The position numbers and the translations under genes were made by a program. DNA of 64,000 nt, taken from positions 62,001 to 126,000 of the forward strand of contig DXHL01000019.1 of the NCBI GenBank assembly GCA_019113395.1, given 5' to 3'. The notes below the pieces were generated by a model. It had not been told where the DNA came from. It saw nothing but the letters and a program-made list of their open reading frames with translations, and did no database searches. This DNA is from Candidatus Rikenella faecigallinarum (lineage in GTDB: Bacteria; Bacteroidota; Bacteroidia; Bacteroidales; Rikenellaceae). Positions 41,922 through 51,947 of this stretch are shown here, one piece after another. Position 1 is the stretch's first letter, and the number at the start of each line of letters is the position of its first letter.

Positions 41922-43205
41922 ATGACAAAAACCATACTCCCGGGTCTGTTTTTCTCGCTGTGCATCCTGACCGCAACGGCTCAGGAGTACCCCCTGACCC
42001 TCGACGAGTGTCGCAGAGCAGCCGTCGAACATTCACCCCTGACGGTTCGCCAACGCCTGGCCGCCGACAAACGCGAAGCGAAAGACCGGGCCACATCGGC
42101 AGCCCTTATTCCCCAGTTCGAAATCAATGCTCAGGCCAGTTACCAGAACCAGACCGTGGAACTGCCCGGCGAGCTGAATCTCCCCTTCTCCATCGACCTT
42201 CCGCTCGACCAATATCGTGCCACGGTAGATTTCAGTCAGGTGATATACGGGGGCAACAGTGTCCGCAACACCAAAAGGGTCAATGCCGCCACCGAGGAGG
42301 TCGAAACGCTGTCACTGGAGGTGCAACTCGACCGCCTGCGCGACCAAATCAACGAAATTTACCTGAACATCCTGCTCACCAACCGTCAGTTGGATGTCAA
42401 TCAGCTGATGCGCCAGACCCTCGCGGCCGACATGAAGGCCGTATCGGCACAAGTGAAACACGGCACCACCACAGGCGGCACACAGGCTGCTCTGGCGGCA
42501 CGGATGCTCGAACTGGAGCAGGAAAAGACCTCGCTTCAGGGGACTCGCGAGAAATTGTTGCAAACGCTGCGTACGCTGACCGGGCTTAGCGTAACCGAAA
42601 GCACGCCGCTGGTGCTGCCTGAAGTGCCCTCGGAAGCCCCCACCACCGACAATCGTCCCTTCCAACGCACCGAACTCAAACTCTACGACAGCCAACGCGA
42701 ACAACTCGACATGCAAAACCGACTGCTCAACAGCCGGGCTAATCCGCAGTTGTCGTTGTTTGCCAGCGGCGGGTACGGACGACCGGGATACAACCCCCTG
42801 GAGTCGAACTTTTCGCTGATGGCCATTGGTGGAGTGCGGTTTCGGCTGCCGCTGACCGCCTGGGACGCCACCCAAAAGGAGAAACAGGCCAATCGATTGC
42901 TGAGCCGTGACATCGACCAGCAACAACGCGATTTCGAGCGGAACACATCCATCGAAATCGCCCAATATGCCACCGACATTCAAAACCTTCAGGAGATAAT
43001 CACCCTCGACCCGCAAATTGTGGTAGCCCGCACCATTATCCGTGAACAGGCACTCGCCCAACTTAAAGGGGGCGTTATCACGGAATCGGAATACCTGACC
43101 GAATTCAACAACGAAGCGACGGCACGCATCCAGGCCGAGACCAATGCCCTGCTGTTGATACAGGCCTGGATACGCTATAACGCTGCACGCGGCATTTACG
43201 AATAA
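41922..43205 (+). CDS. TolC-family outer-membrane efflux protein
   Basis: Signal peptide; LTLDECRRAAVEHSP; coiled-coil TolC repeat architecture. Confidence 0.9.
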   Translation: MTKTILPGLFFSLCILTATAQEYPLTLDECRRAAVEHSPLTVRQRLAADKREAKDRATSAALIPQFEINAQASYQNQTVELPGELNLPFSIDLPLDQYRATVDFSQVIYGGNSVRNTKRVNAATEEVETLSLEVQLDRLRDQINEIYLNILLTNRQLDVNQLMRQTLAADMKAVSAQVKHGTTTGGTQAALAARMLELEQEKTSLQGTREKLLQTLRTLTGLSVTESTPLVLPEVPSEAPTTDNRPFQRTELKLYDSQREQLDMQNRLLNSRANPQLSLFASGGYGRPGYNPLESNFSLMAIGGVRFRLPLTAWDATQKEKQANRLLSRDIDQQQRDFERNTSIEIAQYATDIQNLQEIITLDPQIVVARTIIREQALAQLKGGVITESEYLTEFNNEATARIQAETNALLLIQAWIRYNAARGIYE

Positions 43206-43240
43206 CTCCACTCAACTCCCCGGACAACACACCCACCTTC

Positions 43241-44155
43241 ATGAACAGACTGCTCACCCTCGGAACCGCTCTCGTGATGACCGCCACGGTCGGCACCTCC
43301 TGCACACGGGGCCCGCAACCCGACGCCTACGGCAACTTTGAAGCCGTCGAAGTCCTCGTCTCGGCCGATGCCAACGGGAAACTGTTGGAATTTAACGTGG
43401 ACGAGGGATATCGTTTTCATCGAGGGGAGATTGTCGGCTGGGTGGACACCACGCAGTTGGTGTTGCAACGCAATCAGTTGCAGGCCGAGTTGGCCGTATG
43501 CCGGGCCCAGCTGCCCGACAAGCAGAAGCAGCTCGAGGTCATCCGCGAGCAACTGGCAAAGACCATGCACGAGTTGGCACGATTCAAGGCGCTGGCCGAG
43601 GCCGACGCCTCCACCGAACAGCAGGTCGATAACCTCTCCTACGATGCGGACATTTTGCAGCGGCAGCTGGACGCCTCGGAATCCGACCTGAACATTCGGA
43701 CACGGACGCTTCTGGCGCAAATGGAACCGATTCGGCAGCAGATACTGCAAATACAGGACCGCATCGACAACGCGTATGTGGTCAATCCGGTCGAGGGGAC
43801 CGTACTGGCCAAATATGCCGAACAGTATGAGTTGGCAGCTATTGGCAAACCGCTCTACAAGGTAGCCAATCTGGATACGTTGATTTTGCGCGCCTATGTC
43901 GAAGAGCCGCAGTTGGCCGAGGTACAGTTGGGACAGGAGGTTGTGGTGGCGGTGGACAGCACTTACGCCGGGCAGACCCGCTTCACGGGGCGCATCGGAT
44001 GGATTGCCGACAAGGCCGAATTTACCCCCAAAGTGATTCAGACGCGCAACGAGCGGGCCAATCTGGTCTATGCCCTGAAGATATATGTAGCCAATCCGGG
44101 CTTATTGAAGATTGGCATGCCGGCCGAGGTCTATTTCAACCGACAAGAGCAGTAG
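43241..44155 (+). CDS. HlyD/YbhG-type periplasmic adaptor subunit
   Basis: Lipoprotein-like N-terminus; GNFEAVEVLVSADANGKLLEFNVDEGYRFHRGEIVGWVDTTQL; coiled coil; AYVVNPVEGTVLAKYAEQYE. Confidence 0.92.
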   Translation: MNRLLTLGTALVMTATVGTSCTRGPQPDAYGNFEAVEVLVSADANGKLLEFNVDEGYRFHRGEIVGWVDTTQLVLQRNQLQAELAVCRAQLPDKQKQLEVIREQLAKTMHELARFKALAEADASTEQQVDNLSYDADILQRQLDASESDLNIRTRTLLAQMEPIRQQILQIQDRIDNAYVVNPVEGTVLAKYAEQYELAAIGKPLYKVANLDTLILRAYVEEPQLAEVQLGQEVVVAVDSTYAGQTRFTGRIGWIADKAEFTPKVIQTRNERANLVYALKIYVANPGLLKIGMPAEVYFNRQEQ

Positions 44156-44238
44156 GAGACCGTTATACGCAGGACTTTTAGGGCTTTGGGACGTTTCCCT
44201 GCCTTTTGTATTTTTTTCACTTTTTCGGTACAACCACT

Positions 44239-46254
44239 ATGTTTCGTCGATTGTCTCACATCGTTTGTATCGTCCTGCTCGTCTGGGGAATCGGTAGCGC
44301 AGCAGCGGCTACCGTATCGAAGCCTTTCACCATCCCCGAAATCCGCGAATGGAGTGCCGGGAAAGGGTATTTTCAACCGCGTGAAACTACGCGCATTGTC
44401 TGCAGCAGTTCGGCCTCGGCCGAACTGCTGCAGGTGGCCGAGCGTTTTGCCGAGGATTATGAGGTGATGTTCGGACAGCGGCTGCCCGTGGTCCAGGGAC
44501 GGGGAACGAAGGGAGACTTTATTTTTGCTCTGGCCGATGACAAGGGACTGGGCGAAGAGGGTTACGCCGTGCGCATCACGGACCGTGTGCAGCTTACGGC
44601 TCCGACCACCCGCGGACTCTACTGGGGGACCCGCACGCTGCTCCAACTGGCCGACCAGAACGAAATGCAGACCCTGCCCAGCGGCACCATCCGCGACTGG
44701 CCCGACTACGCTTTTCGGGGGTTTATGCTTGACTGCGGACGAAAGTTTATCCCGCTCGACTACCTGCGGAAACTGGTCCGCATCATGGCCTACTACAAGT
44801 TGAACGTCCTCCAAATCCACCTCAACGACAACGGCTTCAAACAGTACTACGAACACAACTGGGACAAGACCTACTCGGCCTTTCGCCTCGAATCGGAGAC
44901 CTTCCCGGGGCTCACGGCCCGCGACGGGTCGTACTCCAAACGGGAGTTCATCGACCTGCAGCAAGAGGCGGCAGCCTGCGGCGTGGAGATAATCCCCGAG
45001 ATTGACATTCCGGCTCACTCCTTGGCCTTCACACAATACATGCCCGAAATCGGCAGCCGTGAGTACGGCATGGACCACCTCGACCTTTTTGCGCCGGAGA
45101 CCTACCGTTTCGCCGATGCCCTCTTTCGGGAGTACCTGACGGGCGACGAACCGGTCTTTATCGGCCCGCGCGTCCACATCGGAACCGACGAATATTCGAA
45201 TGCCCGCAAAGAGGTGGTCGAACAGTTCCGCGCCTTTACGGACCACTACATTCGCCTGGTCGAAGAGCTGGGGAAACAGGCCGTGGTGTGGGGAGCGCTG
45301 ACCCATGCGGCGGGAGAAACTCCCGTAAAGGCCGACAGCGTGATTATGAGCGCCTGGTACAACGGATATGCCGACCCGGCGGCCATGATGGAGGCGGGCT
45401 ACAAACTGGTAAGCATTCCGGACGGGATGGTTTACATTGTGCCTGCAGCGGGCTATTACCACGACTATCTGAACGAAGCCTACCTCTACGACCACTGGAC
45501 ACCCGCACATATTGGACAGGCCGTTTTTGAGGAGCGACACCCTTCGATACTCGGCGGCATGTTTGCCGTGTGGAACGACCATGTGGGGAACGGCATCTCG
45601 GTCAAAGACATCCATCATCGGCTTTTCCCTGCCCTGCAGACCCTGTCGGCCAAGATGTGGGACGGAACCCATGTTTCATTCGCTTATCCCGTGTTCAACA
45701 GCCTCCGCCAGCCGCTGGCCGAAGCCCCCGGGATTAACGAACGGGCACGGATTGGGCTGACTCCGACGTGTGTCTACACGCAGGCCGAGGTGCAGCCCGG
45801 CGACACACTCCCTTTTGCGGAGATTGGCTACGACTATACGGTCAGTTTCGACATCGAGGGAGGCCATGAAAGTCTAGGAGCCGTTCTGTTCCGCTCGCCG
45901 AACGCCACCTTCTACCTGAGCGACCCCATTGGCGGGATGATGGGCTTTGCACGCGACGGATACCTCAACACCTTCCGTTATCGGGTGCTGCCGGGCGAAA
46001 AGGCACACATCCGTATCGAGGGTGACAACCGCAGCACATCCCTCTATGTCAATGACCGCCTGGTCGAGGAGATGAACATCCAGCGGCGCTACTACAACAG
46101 CGGCCGCGACTCGATGAACTATGTCCGCACGCTGGTCTTCCCGCTGGAGGTGGCGGGTCGTTTCAACAGCCGCATCCACAACCTCACAATAGAGAACTAC
46201 CGGGTGAGCCGCTCTGCGTCTCCCGCCCGAAAAGAGGAGACCCCCGCCCGATGA
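44239..46254 (+). CDS. GH20 beta-N-acetylhexosaminidase
   Basis: RGFMLDCGRKFIPLDYLRKLVRIMAYYKLNVLQIHLNDNGF; catalytic DE in HIGTDEYSN. Confidence 0.9.
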   Translation: MFRRLSHIVCIVLLVWGIGSAAAATVSKPFTIPEIREWSAGKGYFQPRETTRIVCSSSASAELLQVAERFAEDYEVMFGQRLPVVQGRGTKGDFIFALADDKGLGEEGYAVRITDRVQLTAPTTRGLYWGTRTLLQLADQNEMQTLPSGTIRDWPDYAFRGFMLDCGRKFIPLDYLRKLVRIMAYYKLNVLQIHLNDNGFKQYYEHNWDKTYSAFRLESETFPGLTARDGSYSKREFIDLQQEAAACGVEIIPEIDIPAHSLAFTQYMPEIGSREYGMDHLDLFAPETYRFADALFREYLTGDEPVFIGPRVHIGTDEYSNARKEVVEQFRAFTDHYIRLVEELGKQAVVWGALTHAAGETPVKADSVIMSAWYNGYADPAAMMEAGYKLVSIPDGMVYIVPAAGYYHDYLNEAYLYDHWTPAHIGQAVFEERHPSILGGMFAVWNDHVGNGISVKDIHHRLFPALQTLSAKMWDGTHVSFAYPVFNSLRQPLAEAPGINERARIGLTPTCVYTQAEVQPGDTLPFAEIGYDYTVSFDIEGGHESLGAVLFRSPNATFYLSDPIGGMMGFARDGYLNTFRYRVLPGEKAHIRIEGDNRSTSLYVNDRLVEEMNIQRRYYNSGRDSMNYVRTLVFPLEVAGRFNSRIHNLTIENYRVSRSASPARKEETPAR

Positions 46255-47222
46255 TTGAAGCCAAAGGGATAACCAAACGCCGAGGGCAGACGCTGGCACT
46301 GGAAAACGTATCGCTCAGCGTTCCCGCAGGCTCCATCCACGGCCTGATAGGGGCGGTGGGAGCGGGGAAAAGTACGCTCTTCGAGATACTGGTGACCCTG
46401 CTTCGTCCCGACAGTGGAGAAGCTACGGTGGGAGGGTACGACATTGCCCGGGAGTGGCGCGCAGTGCGACGGACGGTGGGGTATATGCCTGCTGTCTTTT
46501 CGCTTTACGGAGACCTCACAGTGGCTGAAAATCTGCGCTTCTTTGCCCGCATCTACCATCAGGACCCGACTCACATCCGAAAATTGGTGGGCGAGATTTG
46601 GTCGCAAATCGAGCCCTTCTCGAACCGCCCCGCAGCACACCTCTCGGGAGGCATGAAACAGAAACTGGCTCTCTGCTGCGCCATGGTACACGACCCGCAG
46701 GTGCTGATGCTCGACGAACCCACCACGGGCGTAGACCCCACCTCGCGCCATGAGTTTTGGACGGCGCTGCACCGATTGGCCGACCAGGGAAAGACCATCC
46801 TGGTCTCGACCTCCTACATGGACGAGGCGGCACAATGCGACCGCATCACCCTGCTGCACGAGGGGAGTACGCTGGCCACGTTGGCTCCGCACGAAGCTCC
46901 GGACCTCTATCACGGCACCCTGTACGAAATCACGCTGCAGGAGGGGAGCCTCGGGAGTGAGAGACTGCTGCCGCTGCTGCGCGACTGGTCGCTGAGCCGC
47001 GGCTGCTACTCCTTCGGCGACCGCATCCACCTGAGCATCGCCCTGCCCGATATCCGCACCGAAACCGTCGAGAGCTACCTCCGCGGACAGGGTGTTTCCG
47101 TAGAGGGCCTGCATATTGTCCCCGTCCGTCCATCGGTCGAAGACCTCTTTATACAACTCGCCTCGAAGGGCGAAACCACCGACTCGCTGAACCCCGATAC
47201 AACAAACGCCTTGCATGCCTAA
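46251..47222 (+). CDS. ABC transporter ATP-binding protein (YbhF N-half-like)
   Basis: Walker A GAVGAGKST, signature LSGGMKQKL, Walker B VLMLDEPTTGVDP, H-loop position VSTSYMDEAA. Confidence 0.93.
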   Translation: MIEAKGITKRRGQTLALENVSLSVPAGSIHGLIGAVGAGKSTLFEILVTLLRPDSGEATVGGYDIAREWRAVRRTVGYMPAVFSLYGDLTVAENLRFFARIYHQDPTHIRKLVGEIWSQIEPFSNRPAAHLSGGMKQKLALCCAMVHDPQVLMLDEPTTGVDPTSRHEFWTALHRLADQGKTILVSTSYMDEAAQCDRITLLHEGSTLATLAPHEAPDLYHGTLYEITLQEGSLGSERLLPLLRDWSLSRGCYSFGDRIHLSIALPDIRTETVESYLRGQGVSVEGLHIVPVRPSVEDLFIQLASKGETTDSLNPDTTNALHA

Positions 47223-47985
47223 TTCCACCATTACCGCTCAAGCCCTCACGCGTCGTTTCGGCAGCTTCACGGCTGTGGATGCGCTCACCTTTTCGGTCGA
47301 GCGGGGGGAGGTATTCGGCTTTTTGGGAGCAAACGGAGCCGGGAAAACAACCGCCATCCGGATGTTGTGCGGTTTGCTGAAGCCGACCTCGGGGAGCGCT
47401 CTGGTGGCAGGGTATGACGTAGCCCGACACCCCGAACAGGTCAAACGACGCATCGGGTACATGAGCCAACGGTTTTCGCTCTACGACGACCTCACCGTAC
47501 ACGAAAACCTCCAAACCTTTGGCACCATCTATGGGTTAGGGCGTTCGGCTCTGCGCGAACGAATCGCGGAGATGTACCGCCGACTCGAGATGGAGCCGCT
47601 CCGAGGCCGAATGGTGGGGAGTCTGCCCCCGGGGTGGAAACAGAAAATTGCGTTGGCAGCGGCCATGCTGCACCGCCCGCAGGTACTGTTTCTGGACGAG
47701 CCGACCGGCGGCGTGGACCCGCTCGGACGGCGCAACTTTTGGGAGTTGATATTGGATGCAGCCGCCGAGGGGACTACCGTACTGGTCACCACTCACTACC
47801 TGGACGAAGCCCTCTACTGCCACCGTACGCTTATCATGGCCGACGGACAGATGAAAGCGCTCGACTCTCCGCGCCGCCTGATGGAGCAGCACGGGGTCAG
47901 CACCATGGATGAACTTTTTGGCCGCCTCATACGACCCCAAGACTCGGCCGCAAACCACGCTACACCCTCATCGGAACAACCATAG
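47215..47985 (+). CDS. ABC transporter ATP-binding protein (YbhF C-half-like)
   Basis: Walker A GANGAGKTT, degenerate signature LPPGWKQKI, Walker B VLFLDEPTGGVDP, H-loop VTTHYLDEA. Confidence 0.93.
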   Translation: MPNSTITAQALTRRFGSFTAVDALTFSVERGEVFGFLGANGAGKTTAIRMLCGLLKPTSGSALVAGYDVARHPEQVKRRIGYMSQRFSLYDDLTVHENLQTFGTIYGLGRSALRERIAEMYRRLEMEPLRGRMVGSLPPGWKQKIALAAAMLHRPQVLFLDEPTGGVDPLGRRNFWELILDAAAEGTTVLVTTHYLDEALYCHRTLIMADGQMKALDSPRRLMEQHGVSTMDELFGRLIRPQDSAANHATPSSEQP

Positions 47986-47987
47986 CC

Positions 47988-49118
47988 ATGCAGAGCAGTT
48001 TTGTCACATTCATGAACAAAGAGTGGCGCCACATCCTGCGGGAGCGGCGAACACTGGTGATGATTTTTGCCATTCCGCTGGCCCTGGTGCTGCTTTTCGG
48101 CTACGTGATTTCGACCGACATCGACCACACGCCGATTGCCGTATTGGACTCATCGCACGGCGACCCCCTGGCACGAAAACTGATGCACAAACTCTCGGCA
48201 GCCGACCAGTTTCACATTGTGGACCAGGTGAATTGCGAAGCCGACATCGACCGCGCCTTCAAACGGGGAGTGGTGAAGATGGTGGTGGTCATTCCGTCGG
48301 ACATCGGTTCCGACGCACGCCGATACGGAGGAGCAGAGGTGCAACTGGTGACTGACGCTTCGGACCTGAATGTGGCAACCACCGTGATTAGCTATGCCAC
48401 GGCCATTATCTCCGACCTCAACGCCGAACTCAATACCCAGGCGGGTCATTTGACGGCTGACCAGCCCGTGCTGCGAACCAACGTGCGGATGATGTACAAC
48501 CCGGAACTCAAATCGGCCTATATGTTCGTCCCGGGGGTGATTGCCCTGATTGTGATGATTGTGGCCGCCATGATGACCTCCGTGACACTGGCACGCGAAA
48601 AAGAGAGCGGTACGCTCCGCCTGCTGACCGTGTCGCCGCTCAAGGCGCACACGATTGTACTGGGGAAAATGGTCCCCTACTTTATCCTCACCGCCGTCAT
48701 TACCGGGCTGATTATGGTGCTCGGCACGTGGGTCTTCGAGGTGCCGTGCTACGGCACGCTGTGGGGAGTGGCGCTGCTCTGCTCGCTCTTTATCCTCGCA
48801 GCCATCGCCCTCGGCATCCTCATCTCGTCGCTGGTCAAAACCCAACAGTCGGCCCTCACCTCGTCGCTGCTTGGGCTTTTCCTGCCGACTATGCTCCTCT
48901 CGGGCTTCATCTTCCCCATCAGCAACATGCCGCAGGTGATGCAGGGACTTTGTCAGGTGGTGCCCGCCACCTGGTTTATCGAAGGCATCAAGGGACTGAT
49001 GCTCAAGGGACAGACCGTCACAGAACTCTGGCTGCCGATGACCGTGCTGGGCGGAATGACCCTCGTACTGGGCGGAGGGGCACTCTGGATGTTCGCCCGC
49101 CGTACACGACCCCGATAG
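47988..49118 (+). CDS. ABC-2 type transporter permease (YbhS/YbhR-like)
   Basis: MNKEWRHILRERRTLVMIFAIPLALVLLFGY; C-terminal LLSGFIFPISNMPQVMQGLCQVVPATWFIEGIKGL. Confidence 0.93.
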   Translation: MQSSFVTFMNKEWRHILRERRTLVMIFAIPLALVLLFGYVISTDIDHTPIAVLDSSHGDPLARKLMHKLSAADQFHIVDQVNCEADIDRAFKRGVVKMVVVIPSDIGSDARRYGGAEVQLVTDASDLNVATTVISYATAIISDLNAELNTQAGHLTADQPVLRTNVRMMYNPELKSAYMFVPGVIALIVMIVAAMMTSVTLAREKESGTLRLLTVSPLKAHTIVLGKMVPYFILTAVITGLIMVLGTWVFEVPCYGTLWGVALLCSLFILAAIALGILISSLVKTQQSALTSSLLGLFLPTMLLSGFIFPISNMPQVMQGLCQVVPATWFIEGIKGLMLKGQTVTELWLPMTVLGGMTLVLGGGALWMFARRTRPR

Positions 49119-49171
49119 ACGATGCTACACAACATACTATTTGGCGTATAATCACGTTAGAAAATAAAAAC

Positions 49172-49519
49172 ATGGACAGAGAAGAATCAACCCGGCAACA
49201 GAAAGTCGGACGACAGATACAGAAAGACATCAGCGACATTTTTCTGAAGGAGGCGCGACACCTCGTACAGGGAGTTATGGTTACCGTTTCGAAGGTGCGG
49301 GTCAGCCCCGACCTGACCTTTGCGAAGGTCTATCTGAGCATCTTCCCCTTCGACAAGGGCGAAACGACTCTCGCCACCCTCAAGGAGAACATCCCGATGA
49401 TACGTTACGAACTGGGGAAACGCGTGCGGAACCAGTTGCGGACAGTGCCCGAAGTGGCTTTTGCCCTCGACGATTCGCTGGAATACGTAGACCGCATCGA
49501 AAAACTGATAAAAGCGTAA
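49172..49519 (+). CDS. rbfA: 30S ribosome-binding factor A
   Basis: RQQKVGRQIQKDISDIFLKEA; VRVSPDLTFAKVYLSIFP; ATG 49172. Confidence 0.92.
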   Translation: MDREESTRQQKVGRQIQKDISDIFLKEARHLVQGVMVTVSKVRVSPDLTFAKVYLSIFPFDKGETTLATLKENIPMIRYELGKRVRNQLRTVPEVAFALDDSLEYVDRIEKLIKA

Positions 49520-49583
49520 CACACACCTCGGAGCCTCCATCGCTCTACACGAGGCTCCTCACCCGTCACACAAACCGACCCTT

Positions 49584-51890
49584 ATGCAACGCTCCCGCTC
49601 TTTCCTGCGCATGGTGCTGGCCTTAGCCAGCGCGTGGACGGTAACCGCCTGCGGAACACAGGAGGTTACTCCGCCTGCCGTTCATATCATTCCCCAACCG
49701 GCCTCAATCACCACCGGGCAAGGCGTTTTCAAACTCAAAAGCGGCATGACCATTGCCGCCGACTCCTCGCTGGAGCGGGTAGCCGACTACCTCGACCAGA
49801 CACTGCGCAACACCTCAGCCCTGCAAATGGAACGGGCAGAGGCGGGCGAGGCGGGCAACATCAACCTGCGGCTGGGGCTCGACCATCCGAGTCGGGAGGC
49901 TTATACGCTGACGGTCGATGCCGACGGAATAACGATTCAGGGGGCAACGCCTCGGGGTGTGCAGATGGGTATTGCCACGCTGCGGCAGCTGATTCCGTTG
50001 GATTCGCGCGACAGCCGTATTCCCTACGTGACGATAAGCGACGCGCCACGCTTCGAGTGGCGCGGCGCCCTGCTCGACGTCAGCCGACACTTCTACACGC
50101 CGGAGCAGGTCAAACGGTTCCTCGACCTGATGGCCCGCTACAAGCTCAACAAATTCCACTGGCACTTGACCGACGACCAGGGGTGGCGCATCGAAATCAA
50201 GCAATATCCGCTGCTGACCGAACGGGGCGCATGGCGAAAGTTGAACAGCCAGGACAGCACCTGCCTCGAGATGGCGGCACGGGAAGAGAACCCCGACATG
50301 CTGCTGCCGCAGGAGTTGATGCGGGTCGTGGATGGCGATACACTCTACGGCGGATACTATACCCAGCAGGAGATTCGCGACATTGTGGCCTATGCGGCCG
50401 AACGCGGTATTGACGTCATTCCCGAACTCGATATGCCGGGACACCTGATGGGGGCCCAACAGGGCTACCCGTGGATAACCTGCACCGGAGAGTCGAGCTG
50501 GGGCAAGAGTTTCTCGTCGCCCTTGTGCCCGGGAAAAGACTCGGCTCTGATGTTCGTCAAAAATGTCTATAGCGAAGTCTTTTCGCTCTTCCCCTACCGC
50601 TACGTGCACCTGGGCGCCGACGAGGTCGAAAAGACCAACTGGAAACAGTGCCCCGACTGTCAGGCCCGTATCAAAAAGTATGACCTAAAGGACGAAAACG
50701 GTCTTCAGGCCTGGTTCGTGCACGACATGGAACGCCACTTCAACGCCAACGGCAAACAACTTATCGGCTGGGACGAGATTGTGGAGGGCGGTTTATCCCC
50801 GACGGCAACGATTACGTGGTGGCGCGACTGGGCGCCGACCGCCGTCCCGACCGCAACGGCTCAGGGCAATCAGGTTATCCTGTGCCCCGATTTTCTGCTC
50901 TATCTGGACTTTATCGAGCAGCCGAACGACCTGCGGCGCATCTACGAAACCGAACCTACGACCTACCGTGCCGACTGGAATCTCACTCCCGAACAGCAAC
51001 GGAACATTTGGGGTGTGCAGGCCAACATATGGTGCGAACGCATCCCGAGCGAACGGCGGATGCAGTATCAGGCGCTGCCGCGGCTGCTGGCCTTGAGCGA
51101 GATGGGCTGGAGTCGGCCCGAGGTGAAGTCGTGGGAAGATTTCGAGCAGCGTTTTGCGGTTCAGGTCGATTATTTTGACCGCCACGGCATCAACTACCGC
51201 ATCCCGACGCTGACGGGTTTCAACGACCTGAATGTGTTTGTAGATACGGCGATTGTCGAGGTGAAGAGCCTGCTGCCGAACATCACCATTCGCTATACGA
51301 CGGACGGAACAACGCCTACGGCTGAATCGGCGGTATACCAGGAGCCGCTCACCGTTACCGAGAGCCGGACGCTGCAATTCCGCCCGTTCCGACCAGACGG
51401 CACGGCCGGAGAGACGCAAAAGGCCGAGTATCGCAAAGAACCGCTATCGGCAGCGCGGACACTGCCCGACGAGGAAGAGATGGAAACAGGAATTCGGATG
51501 ATGTATCACGAGTTCAAGGGTCGGCGCTGCGAGGAGATTGCCGATGCCAAGGTTGTACGTCGTTATACGCTGGACAGCATTACCATTCCCTCACGGATTC
51601 ATGAGTGGTTGGGCTTAATTTATAGCGGGTGGTTCGAGGTACCCACGGACGGGGTTTACACGTTTGCCCTGACCTCGAACGACGGGTCACGCCTCTGGAT
51701 TGACGACCAACTGATTATTGACAACGACGGCCCCCACAGCGAGATACGCAAAACGGGACAACGCGCCCTGGCCAAAGGGTGGCACGAGGTGCGGGTCGAA
51801 TACTTCGACATGAACAACGGCGGCATGGTTTCGCTGCAGTGGGCGCCTCCGGGCGAGGCATTGCGGACCATGACCGGTTTTATGCACTAA
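49584..51890 (+). CDS. GH20 beta-N-acetylhexosaminidase with C-terminal PA14-like module
   Basis: FEWRGALLDVSRHFYTPEQVKRFLDLMARYKLNKFHWHLTDDQGWRIEIK; HLGADEVEKTNW; PA14-like WLGLIYSGWFEVPTDGVYTFALTSNDGSRLWIDDQLIIDNDG. Confidence 0.95.
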   Translation: MQRSRSFLRMVLALASAWTVTACGTQEVTPPAVHIIPQPASITTGQGVFKLKSGMTIAADSSLERVADYLDQTLRNTSALQMERAEAGEAGNINLRLGLDHPSREAYTLTVDADGITIQGATPRGVQMGIATLRQLIPLDSRDSRIPYVTISDAPRFEWRGALLDVSRHFYTPEQVKRFLDLMARYKLNKFHWHLTDDQGWRIEIKQYPLLTERGAWRKLNSQDSTCLEMAAREENPDMLLPQELMRVVDGDTLYGGYYTQQEIRDIVAYAAERGIDVIPELDMPGHLMGAQQGYPWITCTGESSWGKSFSSPLCPGKDSALMFVKNVYSEVFSLFPYRYVHLGADEVEKTNWKQCPDCQARIKKYDLKDENGLQAWFVHDMERHFNANGKQLIGWDEIVEGGLSPTATITWWRDWAPTAVPTATAQGNQVILCPDFLLYLDFIEQPNDLRRIYETEPTTYRADWNLTPEQQRNIWGVQANIWCERIPSERRMQYQALPRLLALSEMGWSRPEVKSWEDFEQRFAVQVDYFDRHGINYRIPTLTGFNDLNVFVDTAIVEVKSLLPNITIRYTTDGTTPTAESAVYQEPLTVTESRTLQFRPFRPDGTAGETQKAEYRKEPLSAARTLPDEEEMETGIRMMYHEFKGRRCEEIADAKVVRRYTLDSITIPSRIHEWLGLIYSGWFEVPTDGVYTFALTSNDGSRLWIDDQLIIDNDGPHSEIRKTGQRALAKGWHEVRVEYFDMNNGGMVSLQWAPPGEALRTMTGFMH

Positions 51891-51947
51891 CCTGCCTGTC
51901 CCAACGACTTTTCACCCAACACTCACTGACCCTAAAGACATACGGAG

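Noticed and set aside
44131-45672. 513-aa minus-strand ORF
   Set aside because: Antisense to the GH20 gene.
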